Source of the DNA: Myxococcales bacterium
GTDB taxonomy: Bacteria > Myxococcota_A > Polyangia > Polyangiales > JADJMO01
Direction of reading: 5' to 3'
NCBI GenBank assembly: GCA_016709545.1
Contig: JADJMO010000004.1
Span: forward strand, 1 to 64,000
Length of the DNA: 64,000 nt
Shown here: one piece after another, positions 49,805-58,196 of the stretch
How the letters are laid out: every line of letters starts with the position of its first letter
Numbering within the stretch: position 1 is the stretch's first letter
Made by a program: the position numbers and the translations under genes
The notes under the pieces: model-generated
The model's input: only the letters and a program-made list of their open reading frames with translations
Databases searched by the model: none
Told to the model about the DNA's origin: nothing

Positions 49805-52800
49805 CAGCGACGACGACGTCGACCGACGCCTCCGAGGAGGGCGAGCCCGAGGAGCGCGAAGCCTGCGTACGAGGGGCGGGGCGAGCCGACCGCGCACCCG
49901 CCGGAGTCACCCGTATCGGTGGCGGTCGTGGGCACGCAGGACTTGGCGTCGCACGCGTACCCCGGACTGCAGTCGTCCGTGGTCGCGCACTCCTTGGCGC
50001 ACTCGCCGGTGGATTTGCAGCGGTAGGGGTCGCACTTCTCCTCGACACCGTCCTTGGAGACCGAGGTCGTGATGTCCTTGCAGGTCGCGCCCTGCACGCA
50101 CTTGCTGTCCTTGCAGGAGAACCCATCGGCGCACTGGGTCGCGTCGGTGCAGGCCTTGAGGCACCCCTTGTCGTCGCACTTGTAGGGCACACAGCTGCTC
50201 GCGCCCGGCGACTTGCAGGTGCCTGCACCGTCGCAGAACGAGAAGTCGGTGTAGTCGGAGCCGACGCATTTCTTCGGCGCGCAGAGCTTGCTGGAATCGT
50301 TCACGTAGCCGACGCACGCCTTGGGGTCGGCCGCGCCGTTGCACGTGCGCGCCTTGCAGACGTCGCTCGCGCCGTCGTCGCACTTGGGACGGCTGCCGTG
50401 GGGCGCCCCCGCGATGCCGGTGCACTTGCCGACGGCGCCGGTGGCGTCGCACGCCTCGCACTGGCCGTCGCAGGCCTTGTCGCAGCAGACGCCGTCGGCG
50501 CAGAGGCCCGACCCGCACTTGGACGCGAGGTCGCACTTCTCACCGTTCTTGAGCGTGCAGGTGCCCTCCTTGGTGGGGGCGTTGCACGCGTAGCCGTCGG
50601 CGCACTTGGTGGCCGGGGCGTCGATGCCGCAGCAGACGCCGTCCACGCAGAGGAGATCGCCGCAGGCGGAGGCGTCGCTGCACGGCTTGCCGAGGCCGAT
50701 GCTGGGGGTGCAGGCGCCGCCCACGCAGGAGTAGCCCGCGATGCAGTCGGCCTTGACGGTGCAGCTGGTCTTGCAGGCGGTGGCGCCGCACTTGTAGACG
50801 CCGCAGTCCTTGGGGACGTCCTTGCAGGCGCCCGCGCCATCGCAGGTGCTCGCGTGGGTCTCGATGCCCACGGCGCAGGCGTTGCTGCTGCAGGTGGCGG
50901 AGACGAGGGGATACGTGCACCCGGTGGTCTTCACACCGTCACAGTACTGGATCTCGCAGGTCTTGCCGGTGCCCGTGCCGCAGGCGGTGCGGGTGCCGTG
51001 GGGCGCACCGCTGACGGCCTTGCAGGTACCGACGGACCCACCGGCGTCGCACGCCTCGCACTGACCGGTGCAGGCGACGTTGCAGCAGACGCCATCGATG
51101 CAGAAGTTGGAGGTGCACTCGCCGATGCGACCGCAGCCGGTGCCGTTGGCCTTCTTGGGGAGACACTTCTTGGTGGTGCCATCGCAGAAGTTACCGGCGG
51201 TGCAGTCGGTGTCGACGGCGCAGGTGGCGGCGCAGACCCCAGAAGCACCGCACGTCGCGTACGGGGCGCAACTCGGGTGGCCGGCCGCAGGCGCCGTGCC
51301 GGCGGGCTGGCTGGAGCACGTGCCCAGCTTGCCGACCTGGTTGCAGGAGGTGCACGACGAGCCACAGGCAACGTCGCAGCAGACGCCATCCGCGCAGTAC
51401 CCGGAGAGACACTGCCCAGCACTCGAACAGGTTTGGCCCCGATCGAGGACGTAGAGTATCCGTGCGCCGGTGTTTCCGACAGCCAAGACGCGATTGTCGC
51501 CCAGCGATGCGCCGCCTGTCTCCATCGCCGAGTCGCCGGGAAGCGCTGTCCAGGTGCTCTTGGAGGGATCGAACAGGAAACCCTGTCCACCGCCCATCGC
51601 AACGACCTGACCGGAGGGGACAGAGAGGAGAGTGGTCCTGGTCGCATACAGAGCCGCGGACGTGTCGTTGGTCCAAGTCCCCGCGGTTGGATCGTAGAAC
51701 TCGGCCTCGCCTCCACCGACAACCAACGTCTTGCCGCTCCCGAGACGCAAGCAATGGCTATCGCCGGTCTGGAGGAAGATGGCTGACTTCATCGAACCCG
51801 TGGACGACCACGTCTTGGAAGTCGGATTGTAGATCTCGGCGGAGGAGAGCAATCCGAGTGGATAGTTGCCACCCGCAACGAGGATCCGGCCGTCTGCCAG
51901 CGGGCACGAAGCAACACCACTTCGACCTTGGGCGAGCGATCCAACGGCCGTCCAAGTGTTGGCGGCCACATCGAATTCCCAGGCCTCCGATCTCTGCGCG
52001 GGTGTTAGCGCGGAGTTCTCGCCTCCCGCGACCAGCACGCGTCCACTGGGCAAGACCTCCAAGGCCGCCGCGATGCGCACGGACGGCAACGGCTTCAGCG
52101 ACGACCACGTGTTCGTGGCCGGATCGTAGAGTCGGGTCGCGGGTGCGACGCCATCGCCACCAACGACCAGAACCTTGCCGCTCGGCAGCAGTGCGCTGGC
52201 CGCGCCATGCGTAGGATCAGGATAGGTGCCGGCCGCTGACCACGTGGTTGTGGCGGGATCGAACACCTCCGCTCCCGGCGCCCCCGCCGCCAATACCTTG
52301 CCGCTCGCGAGTTTGACCACGATGTTCTGCGCCGGATTGGTCATGGATCCACCCGGCCCCCACGACGGATCGACAGTGACGGGGTACTGGTACCGACCAC
52401 GAGGTACCGTGATGGTCAAGCGGGTGCCATCGGTGTCCTCGAGCAGCTCCAGAGCGGGCGAGAATCGGACTCCGGCTGCGTCCACCGCCACGATGGGGGC
52501 CGAGTCGAGGCGAACCACACCTGCGGCGTCGACGAGTTCGACTCGCGCCTCGCGAAGCCGCAAGGTTCCTGCCTCACCAGCAACAGTGAGCCGATAGTGC
52601 GCCACGTGCGGCGCATGTGCTGACCACAGGACCCGGAACTCCTCGATCCGATCCGGAGTGTGAACCAGGACCGACTCCATGGCAGGTCCGCTGCGGAAGA
52701 CGAGACTCCTCGCCTTCTTCTCGGCGGGCACCGAGACGACACCCAAGGCTCGGACGCTGAGCCTGTGCCGCCCGTCCCGGGTGCTGAGCAGGAGCGGTGC

Positions 52801-52989
52801 ATCGCTGAGTTCTGGAAGCGTGGCCGTCATCCACGGCAGCTCGACGATCCCGCTCCGCACAAGCAGTGGGCGCGCAACCGTGGTCTTCAGCGCGACTGCC
52901 TCGGCATCGAGTTCCCGCTCCGGCGACCCGGTGCCGGAGCTGCAAGCGGCCGCGGACAGCGCTAGCGCGAGGCAGACCAAGTGCTTCAT
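49804..52989 (-). CDS. Large secreted lipoprotein with kelch propeller, Cys-rich region and MYXO-CTERM-like tail
   Basis: A 1061-residue protein. The signal is MKHLVCLALALSAAACSSG (lipobox AAAC). Residues about 215-520 are kelch-type repeats (SGKVLVVGGDGVAPATRLYDPATNTWSS and similar, six blades). Residues about 525-1020 hold over 80 Cys in units such as SGYCADGVCCDVACGSSCTSCNQVGKLGTC and SGLCADGVCCDKACDGQCEACD. The tail has a Gly-Cys motif (DSGGCAVGSP), a hydrophobic helix (YAGFALLGLALLGG) and VGRRRRR, as in MYXO-CTERM sorting signals. Having both a lipobox and the tail is unusual. TACACT lies 7 bases before the ATG. The 3' end overlaps the Gre gene by one base. Confidence 0.85.
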   Translation of the reverse strand: MKHLVCLALALSAAACSSGTGSPERELDAEAVALKTTVARPLLVRSGIVELPWMTATLPELSDAPLLLSTRDGRHRLSVRALGVVSVPAEKKARSLVFRSGPAMESVLVHTPDRIEEFRVLWSAHAPHVAHYRLTVAGEAGTLRLREARVELVDAAGVVRLDSAPIVAVDAAGVRFSPALELLEDTDGTRLTITVPRGRYQYPVTVDPSWGPGGSMTNPAQNIVVKLASGKVLAAGAPGAEVFDPATTTWSAAGTYPDPTHGAASALLPSGKVLVVGGDGVAPATRLYDPATNTWSSLKPLPSVRIAAALEVLPSGRVLVAGGENSALTPAQRSEAWEFDVAANTWTAVGSLAQGRSGVASCPLADGRILVAGGNYPLGLLSSAEIYNPTSKTWSSTGSMKSAIFLQTGDSHCLRLGSGKTLVVGGGEAEFYDPTAGTWTNDTSAALYATRTTLLSVPSGQVVAMGGGQGFLFDPSKSTWTALPGDSAMETGGASLGDNRVLAVGNTGARILYVLDRGQTCSSAGQCLSGYCADGVCCDVACGSSCTSCNQVGKLGTCSSQPAGTAPAAGHPSCAPYATCGASGVCAATCAVDTDCTAGNFCDGTTKKCLPKKANGTGCGRIGECTSNFCIDGVCCNVACTGQCEACDAGGSVGTCKAVSGAPHGTRTACGTGTGKTCEIQYCDGVKTTGCTYPLVSATCSSNACAVGIETHASTCDGAGACKDVPKDCGVYKCGATACKTSCTVKADCIAGYSCVGGACTPSIGLGKPCSDASACGDLLCVDGVCCGIDAPATKCADGYACNAPTKEGTCTLKNGEKCDLASKCGSGLCADGVCCDKACDGQCEACDATGAVGKCTGIAGAPHGSRPKCDDGASDVCKARTCNGAADPKACVGYVNDSSKLCAPKKCVGSDYTDFSFCDGAGTCKSPGASSCVPYKCDDKGCLKACTDATQCADGFSCKDSKCVQGATCKDITTSVSKDGVEEKCDPYRCKSTGECAKECATTDDCSPGYACDAKSCVPTTATDTGDSGGCAVGSPRPSYAGFALLGLALLGGVGRRRRR

Positions 52990-52996
52990 CGCGCCG

Positions 52997-53002
52997 AGTG
53001 TA
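52997..53002 (-). promoter_or_regulatory. -10-like TAnnnT for the kelch/Gre operon
   Basis: On the minus strand GC-TACACT is followed by 7 bases and ATG 52989, in the 83-bp gap after the vWA gene. Confidence 0.45.
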
Positions 53003-53072
53003 GCGCTCGGACGCCACAAAAACAGGAGCGGCGGCAAGCTTTCGCTCACCGCCGCCCACGCTTGCGCTCAGC

Positions 53073-55394
53073 TCACTTGCAGAGCGTCTTGTCGCCGGGG
53101 ACGCGCACCGTGACGATGCGCGAGTCGGCCTCGACGCCCGGACCGGGCTTGCCGTCGCCGATGACGACGACGCGGAACGAGAAGACCTGGTCGGCGCAGG
53201 TGGCCGGCACGAGGTCGTTCTTCGCGACGAGCGTGAACGTCACGGTGGTGCCCGGGCAGACGCCGTCGAACGAGTCGAACACGCCGTCCGAGCCGAGGGT
53301 GCCGGTCGAGTTCAGGTTGTCCGAGATGATCGGCGCCTTGCCGGTGCAGGTCGCGGGGAGCGGGGTGCCGTAGGAGACCGGCACGCCGCGGATGAAGAAC
53401 TTCGACTCGTCGAGGGTGGTGGTCGTGGCGTTGTCACGCGCCTCGAGCCACACCGTCTTGAAGGTCACGAAGGTCGTGAAGCTCGAGATGGCGTTGACGA
53501 CCGCATCGTCCACGCCGGTGCCCGAGGAGGACGCCGTGAAGACGAGCGGGCAGACCAGCTTGCCCGAGCCCTTGGGGTCGGGACGCGCGGTCACGAGAGC
53601 GCCGGCAAGGCCGGTCTTGCACTTGCCCGCATCGGTGCCCGTGGTCGCGGCGTCGATGTACGAGCCGGTCTGGAGCGCGAAGTACTCGAGCTGCGGGCGC
53701 GCGTGGTAGGCCGGGTAGGTGCCCGAGCTGGGCTCCACGCTCGTCGAGACGCCGATGAGCTTGGCGCCGATCTTCACCATCGCGTCGACGGTCTGCTTCA
53801 CCGTGTGCGGCTTGGTGGTGTCGGTCGTCCCGAAGTTGGTCGCGGCGTAGGTCTGGTCGGTCGTGCCGGTGGGCGCGGGGTTGTCCGTGTCACCCTCGAT
53901 CCGGTGCATCGAGATGTCCGTCGAGAGGACGAAGAACGGCGCCGCGTCCTTGCGGAAGCCCATGCCGCCGATCTTGCCGTGGCCCTTGGTCGCGTCGAAG
54001 CCGGTGTCGGGCGCGAAGGCCGGGGTCCACACCGGCGTGCCGGTCTTGCCGTTGAAGCCGGTGCCGACCGCGGCCTGGTAGAGGCCCTCGATCTGCGACT
54101 CCGAGCCGTCGGCGCCGCCGCCAGCCACGTACTTGTTCACGCCGGCCTGGGCGTCGGTCAGGACGGTGGTGACGCGCTGGTGCAGCTTGAAGGGGAAGTC
54201 GCCCGGGCTGCCGTACGACGAAACCGGGAAGTCGCGGTGGTCACCGACACCGAACGCGGTGTCGGGGATCTTCGCCGACAGCTTGGTCGAGATCGACGTG
54301 AGCTGGGACTTCAGGTTCGAGATGACGCCGCCCATCGAGCCGGTCGTGTCCGTGATGAACGCGACGTCCGCCTTGGCGATGCTCGGCTTGAAGGTCAGGT
54401 CCTGCGAGCGCGGGAGGCCCTTGTACGGCAGGTCGAACGAGAATCCGCCGATGCTGCCCGGGTTGCTCGTGGCCGACAGCGGATCCGTGCCGGCAGCGAT
54501 CTCCTCGAAGTCCGTGTAGCCGTCGCCGTCCGTGTCCGGCTTGGTCGGCGAGGTCTTGTACTTGGTGACCTCGTCCTTGTCCAAGAGGCCGTCGTTGTCC
54601 GAGTCCGTGTCCTGGAAGTCGGGCTTGCCGTCGCCGTCGCTGTCGACCGGCGCCGTCACCGGGTTCGTGTCGCCGGCCTCGTCCTTGTCGAGGATGCCGT
54701 CGCCGTCGCTGTCGTCGTCGAGGTAGTCGGCCTTGCCGTCGCCGTCGGTGTCGACCGCGCTGGTCTTGCCTTCGTGGAAGTTGCTGATGGTGTCGCCGTC
54801 GTCGTCCGTCTTGTCGGGCGTGCCGCAGCCGCCGCCGACGCAGGCGACGCCGACCGTGCACTTGGTGCCGCAGGTGCCGCAGTTGTCGGGGTCGTAGGTC
54901 AGGTCGGTGCACTTGCTGCCGCAGAGCGTGAGCGGCGAGGCGCAGGAGCTCGAGCACTTGCCGGCGATGCAGGCCTCACCGGTCGCGCAGGCAATGCCAC
55001 AGGCGCCGCAGTTCTTCGGGTCGCTGTCGAGGATGAAGCAGCTCTTGTCGCACTTGGTGCTGCCGGTCGGGCAGGTGAGCGTGCAGCCCTTGTCGCCCGC
55101 ACACACCTCGCCGTCCACACACTTCACGCCGCACTTGCCACAGTTGTTCGGGTCGTAGGCGGTGGCGACGCAGGTCGTGCCACAGAGCTCCGTGCCGGTG
55201 GGACAGCCGCCGTCCGTCGGCGGGATGCCGGTGTCCGTACCACCCCCCGTGTCCACGGTTCCCGAATCGACGTCGGTGCCGATGTCGGTGGTGGAGCTCG
55301 AACAGCCGAAGCCGAACGCGAAGACGAGGCCCGCGACCAGCGAGACGGCGGACCGCTCGGTGAGCGCGGAGAAGTAGGTGGTGCGACGAAGCAT
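53073..55394 (-). CDS. Lipoprotein with Cys-rich modules, thrombospondin type 3 repeats and a von Willebrand A domain
   Basis: A 773-residue exported protein. The lipobox is FGFGC. A DTG-rich linker follows (VDSGTVDTGGGTDTG). Four repeats of 'CG..C.....DP.NCG.CG..C' come next (about 65-195). Calcium-binding type 3 repeats (DTDGDGKADYLDDDSDGDGILDKDE and similar, about 200-300) follow. Residues about 340-620 are a vWA domain with a MIDAS-like DTTGSMGG and GVGDHRDFP. The C-terminal domain is beta-rich (VTFTLVAKNDLVPATC, VFSFRVVVIGDG). It is a likely adhesion or matrix protein. An A/G-rich AAAAGGGG lies 12 bases before the ATG as a ribosome-binding site. Confidence 0.85.
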   Translation of the reverse strand: MLRRTTYFSALTERSAVSLVAGLVFAFGFGCSSSTTDIGTDVDSGTVDTGGGTDTGIPPTDGGCPTGTELCGTTCVATAYDPNNCGKCGVKCVDGEVCAGDKGCTLTCPTGSTKCDKSCFILDSDPKNCGACGIACATGEACIAGKCSSSCASPLTLCGSKCTDLTYDPDNCGTCGTKCTVGVACVGGGCGTPDKTDDDGDTISNFHEGKTSAVDTDGDGKADYLDDDSDGDGILDKDEAGDTNPVTAPVDSDGDGKPDFQDTDSDNDGLLDKDEVTKYKTSPTKPDTDGDGYTDFEEIAAGTDPLSATSNPGSIGGFSFDLPYKGLPRSQDLTFKPSIAKADVAFITDTTGSMGGVISNLKSQLTSISTKLSAKIPDTAFGVGDHRDFPVSSYGSPGDFPFKLHQRVTTVLTDAQAGVNKYVAGGGADGSESQIEGLYQAAVGTGFNGKTGTPVWTPAFAPDTGFDATKGHGKIGGMGFRKDAAPFFVLSTDISMHRIEGDTDNPAPTGTTDQTYAATNFGTTDTTKPHTVKQTVDAMVKIGAKLIGVSTSVEPSSGTYPAYHARPQLEYFALQTGSYIDAATTGTDAGKCKTGLAGALVTARPDPKGSGKLVCPLVFTASSSGTGVDDAVVNAISSFTTFVTFKTVWLEARDNATTTTLDESKFFIRGVPVSYGTPLPATCTGKAPIISDNLNSTGTLGSDGVFDSFDGVCPGTTVTFTLVAKNDLVPATCADQVFSFRVVVIGDGKPGPGVEADSRIVTVRVPGDKTLCK

Positions 55395-55587
55395 GTAGAT
55401 TTCCCCTTTTGAAAGTTGGGACGACGCGGTGGCAAGGTGGCCAGCGGAACCAGCAGTTGCCCTTCCTGCGTTGCAGGAGGGCGTGGCGGGGTTCGTTTCG
55501 AGACGAGCCCGACGCGCCGTTATTCAGCCCGCGAGTTGTAGCAGACCCAGTGCTTCCGTCGAGCGACTGCCGTAGGGACGGATGGGG

Positions 55588-55779
55588 TCAGTATCCCTCG
55601 AATTCCTTGCAGAAAACCAGGGCGTCGCCCGGCCGCAGCGGCGACGCGCCGCGGCGTGAGAGTCCCGGCCAGCCGTGGTTGCAGAACGCCCCCGTCGGGC
55701 CCTCCCCGAGGTGGACACAGTCGTCGCAGGTCCACCGCAGGTCGAAGCGGTCGATCTCCTGGAGCAGCTGCAGCGTCAC
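55588..55779 (-). CDS. Small Cys-motif protein coupled to the RNA methyltransferase
   Basis: A 63-residue protein from GTG 55779. WTCDDCVHLGEGPTGAFCNHGWP and ALVFCKEFEGY together contain four Cys (CxxC, C, C) and a His that could bind a zinc or iron-sulfur centre. The GTG overlaps the methyltransferase stop as GTGA, so it should be translated with it. Small Cys proteins of this kind are annotated as hypothetical in myxobacteria. Downstream (55395-55587) I see no gene. Confidence 0.6.
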   Translation of the reverse strand: MTLQLLQEIDRFDLRWTCDDCVHLGEGPTGAFCNHGWPGLSRRGASPLRPGDALVFCKEFEGY

Positions 55780-57050
55780 CCGCGTTCGCACGCGACGACC
55801 GACTCCACGTGGCTGGTCCCGGGGAACAGATCCAGGGCCTCGATCGCCTTGACCACGTAGCCCTCGGCGAGCAGCACCCGCAGGTCGCGGCCGAGGGTGG
55901 TCGGATCGCACGAGACGTAGACCACGCGCTTCGGGCGCTTCTTGACGATTTCCGCGATCGCGCCGCGCGCGCCCGTTCGGGGCGGATCGAGGACGACGAG
56001 GTCTCCGTGGGTCGGCAGGGCGTAGGCCTCGGCGTCGGCCTCGATCACCTTGACGCGCGTCTCCAGTTTGCGGAGCGCCACGTTCTCCCGCATCGCGACG
56101 CAGGCCGCGCCCACCTGCTCGACCGCGGTCACGTGGACCGCCTCGCGCGCGAGGGCCACGGTGAGGTTGCCGCTGCCGGCGAACAGCTCGATGACCTCGA
56201 GCCCCTCGGGGTCGGCCAGCGCCACGACGCGCTGCGCGAGCACTGCGTCACCGCGCTCGCTGGCCTGGGAAAAACCGGCGATCGGCGCGAAGAGCGGCCC
56301 GTCGGCGAGCGTGACGACCGGCCGGGGATCGCCGACCTTCGCGGGTTCCCGCGCGCCGTCGAGGTGGAGGGCGACGCCGGCGAGCTTCCCGCCGGTCACG
56401 AGCTGCTCGGCGCTCCCGAAGACGCGCGGCGGCAACGCACCGCGCCACGCGATGGAGAGGACCGGTCGCCCGCCGACGCCGAGCGCCGCGTGGACGTCGC
56501 CCTCGCCCTCGGCCCCCACGAGCAGCTCACGCGAGAGGGCGAGCGCGGCCTCGAGGCGCGGATCGAGCGCCTGGCAGTCCGGCACGCCGACGATCGTGCG
56601 GCTGCCCGCTGCGTGGTAGCCGACCATCACGTCGGGGCCGATCCGGCGTGCGTGCCAGCGCACCCGCGTGCGACTGTGGAGGGGCGCGGCCTCGCGATAG
56701 ACGATCGCCGGCAACGCCCGACCCTCGCGAGGGAGCCCGGCGAGGGCCTCTTCGAGGATGCCGAGCCGCGCGGCGCGCTGCGCCTCCGGCGTGAGGTGCA
56801 AGAGATCGCACCCGCCACACCGCGCCGAGTGCGCACACGCGGGGATGACGCGCTCGGGCGCCGGCTCGAGCACCTTGAGCAGGCGGCCCATCGGTCGACC
56901 GACCTCGAACGCGACGCGCTCACCGACCGCGACCTGCGGCACGAGCACCACCTGCGAGGGGAGGCGTACGAGGCCGGCGCCTCCGGCGACGATCTTCTCG
57001 ACCCGCCCCTCGGCGCGTGCCGCGGCGGGACCCTTGCGTGTTGGCTTCAT
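55776..57050 (-). CDS. 23S rRNA/tRNA m5U methyltransferase (RlmD/TrmA family)
   Basis: A 424-residue SAM enzyme that makes 5-methyluridine. It has a TRAM-like N-terminus (GRVEKIVAGGAGLVRLPSQVVLVP). The iron-sulfur Cys are PACAHSARCGGCDLL and VPDCQALD. SAM binding is VIELFAGSGNLTVAL. The substrate motif is VVLDPPRTGARG, and the catalytic Cys motif is VVYVSCDPTTLGRDL with ESVVACE at the end. RNA target (U1939, U747 or tRNA U54) cannot be told from sequence. It starts 4 bases after the lipoprotein gene and is coupled to the 63-residue gene. Confidence 0.88.
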   Translation of the reverse strand: MKPTRKGPAAARAEGRVEKIVAGGAGLVRLPSQVVLVPQVAVGERVAFEVGRPMGRLLKVLEPAPERVIPACAHSARCGGCDLLHLTPEAQRAARLGILEEALAGLPREGRALPAIVYREAAPLHSRTRVRWHARRIGPDVMVGYHAAGSRTIVGVPDCQALDPRLEAALALSRELLVGAEGEGDVHAALGVGGRPVLSIAWRGALPPRVFGSAEQLVTGGKLAGVALHLDGAREPAKVGDPRPVVTLADGPLFAPIAGFSQASERGDAVLAQRVVALADPEGLEVIELFAGSGNLTVALAREAVHVTAVEQVGAACVAMRENVALRKLETRVKVIEADAEAYALPTHGDLVVLDPPRTGARGAIAEIVKKRPKRVVYVSCDPTTLGRDLRVLLAEGYVVKAIEALDLFPGTSHVESVVACERG

Positions 57051-57054
57051 GGGT

Positions 57055-57693
57055 TCAGGGGAACGGCTGCGCGGGGCCGCCGCGCTGGTAGAAGAACTTG
57101 AAGTTGCCCTGCAGCTTGCCGTAGCTCGTGGCCGGCTCGCCCTCGGCGTGGCGCGGGTCTTCGAGCACGACGTCGAAGCTGCCCTCGATGCGCTTGTCGT
57201 TGGTGTCGGCGTCGACCGGGTCGCCGCGGAGGATGTGCGTGAAGGTGATGGTCCCGCTGACGGCGTGCAGCACGACGGCGTTGGGATCGCTCGGGCCGAC
57301 CCGCCCGTTGCCGCACGACTTGCGGAGCGTGAGGCTCATGCGCACCAGCGGATACGGCACGCTCGGCGCGGACCCGGGCGGCCGGAACAGCTTGACCTCG
57401 ATCGGCACGCCGTCCTGCACCTTGCTGGTGTCGGAGACGGCGATGCTGAGCGAGTCGCTGTACTCCTGGATGTCGCCGCCCTTCTGGATGCGGATGTTGA
57501 GCTGGGTGAGCGGCGGGTTCCTGGCGCTGACGGCCATGCCGGCGAAGAAGTCGGGGCGCATGTCGAACTGCGACAGATCGGCCTCGCACACGGGGACGAC
57601 GAGGCTGCCGGTGACCGAGCCCTCACCGCCGCCCACCGAGCACGCGGAGGCGGTGGCGGTGGCCACGATTGCAGCGGCGAGCCAGCGCTTCAT
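57055..57693 (-). CDS. Putative lipoprotein
   Basis: A 212-residue exported protein. The signal is MKRWLAAAIVATATASACSVGG (lipobox TASAC). The mature part is beta-rich (SVTGSLVVPVCEADLSQFD, LTQLNIRIQKGGDIQEYSDSLSIAV, AVVLHAVSGTITFTHILRGD, IEGSFDVVLED), like a C2- or jelly-roll-type domain. TACGCT lies 9 bases before ATG 57693. It heads an operon with the RNA methyltransferase, 4 bases away, with no obvious functional link. Confidence 0.68.
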   Translation of the reverse strand: MKRWLAAAIVATATASACSVGGGEGSVTGSLVVPVCEADLSQFDMRPDFFAGMAVSARNPPLTQLNIRIQKGGDIQEYSDSLSIAVSDTSKVQDGVPIEVKLFRPPGSAPSVPYPLVRMSLTLRKSCGNGRVGPSDPNAVVLHAVSGTITFTHILRGDPVDADTNDKRIEGSFDVVLEDPRHAEGEPATSYGKLQGNFKFFYQRGGPAQPFP

Positions 57694-57702
57694 CGGACAG
57701 GG

Positions 57703-57708
57703 AGCGTA
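57703..57708 (-). promoter_or_regulatory. -10-like TAnnnT for the lipoprotein/methyltransferase operon
   Basis: On the minus strand GC-TACGCT is followed by 9 bases and ATG 57693. Confidence 0.42.
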
Positions 57709-57716
57709 GCATGACG

Positions 57717-58157
57717 TCAGCGGCGGCGACGCTTGCCCCGGGGAGCCGCGAAGTACCGCATGAAGCGGTCGTCCTCGGCCAGGATGTGGTCGATCGCGTG
57801 GAAGCAGTCCGGCTTGCGAGGGTGGGCCAGGGCCTCTTCGCGTGTGAGCATGGGACCGAGCACGTCCAGGTCTCCCCACGGAGACTCGCCGGGCCCCACG
57901 AGCATCACCTGCGGCTGTCCGTCGAGCACCCGCACCTTGGTGACGAATGCCTCGCGCGCGTTCGGCGGTGCCCCCTCGGACCAGTCGCCGAGCGAGACGA
58001 CGATCGTGCCCTCTTGCGGCTGGTGACCCTCGGTGTAGCCGGCGAAGTAGACGCCGACGGGCCCCTCGTCGCTGAGGAAGCCGCGGAGGGTGTGTGACTG
58101 CTTTCCGCAGCAACCGCAGCGGTGGATGGACTCGTTGCCGCGCTCGAGCTGGAGCAT
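57717..58157 (-). CDS. Hypothetical protein with N-terminal Cys cluster
   Basis: A 146-residue soluble protein. The N-terminus ESIHRCGCCGKQSHTLRG contains a CxCC cluster with flanking His residues, possibly a small metal site. The rest is alpha/beta (GPVGVYFAGYTEGHQPQEGTIVVSLGDWSEG, KVRVLDGQPQVMLVGPGESPWGDLDVLG) and ends in a basic GKRRRR tail. I do not recognise the family. TAGGTC lies 8 bases before ATG 58157. Confidence 0.6.
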   Translation of the reverse strand: MLQLERGNESIHRCGCCGKQSHTLRGFLSDEGPVGVYFAGYTEGHQPQEGTIVVSLGDWSEGAPPNAREAFVTKVRVLDGQPQVMLVGPGESPWGDLDVLGPMLTREEALAHPRKPDCFHAIDHILAEDDRFMRYFAAPRGKRRRR

Positions 58158-58196
58158 CGATCTTCGACCTAGCAGCGGTGTCGGCGCGCGTCCCGC

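Noticed and set aside
53703..55412. 569-codon plus-strand open frame rich in Ala/Val/Gly/Asp
   Set aside because: It is antisense to the vWA lipoprotein whose domains are clear; the composition mirrors the Asp/Thr/Gly codons of the real gene.
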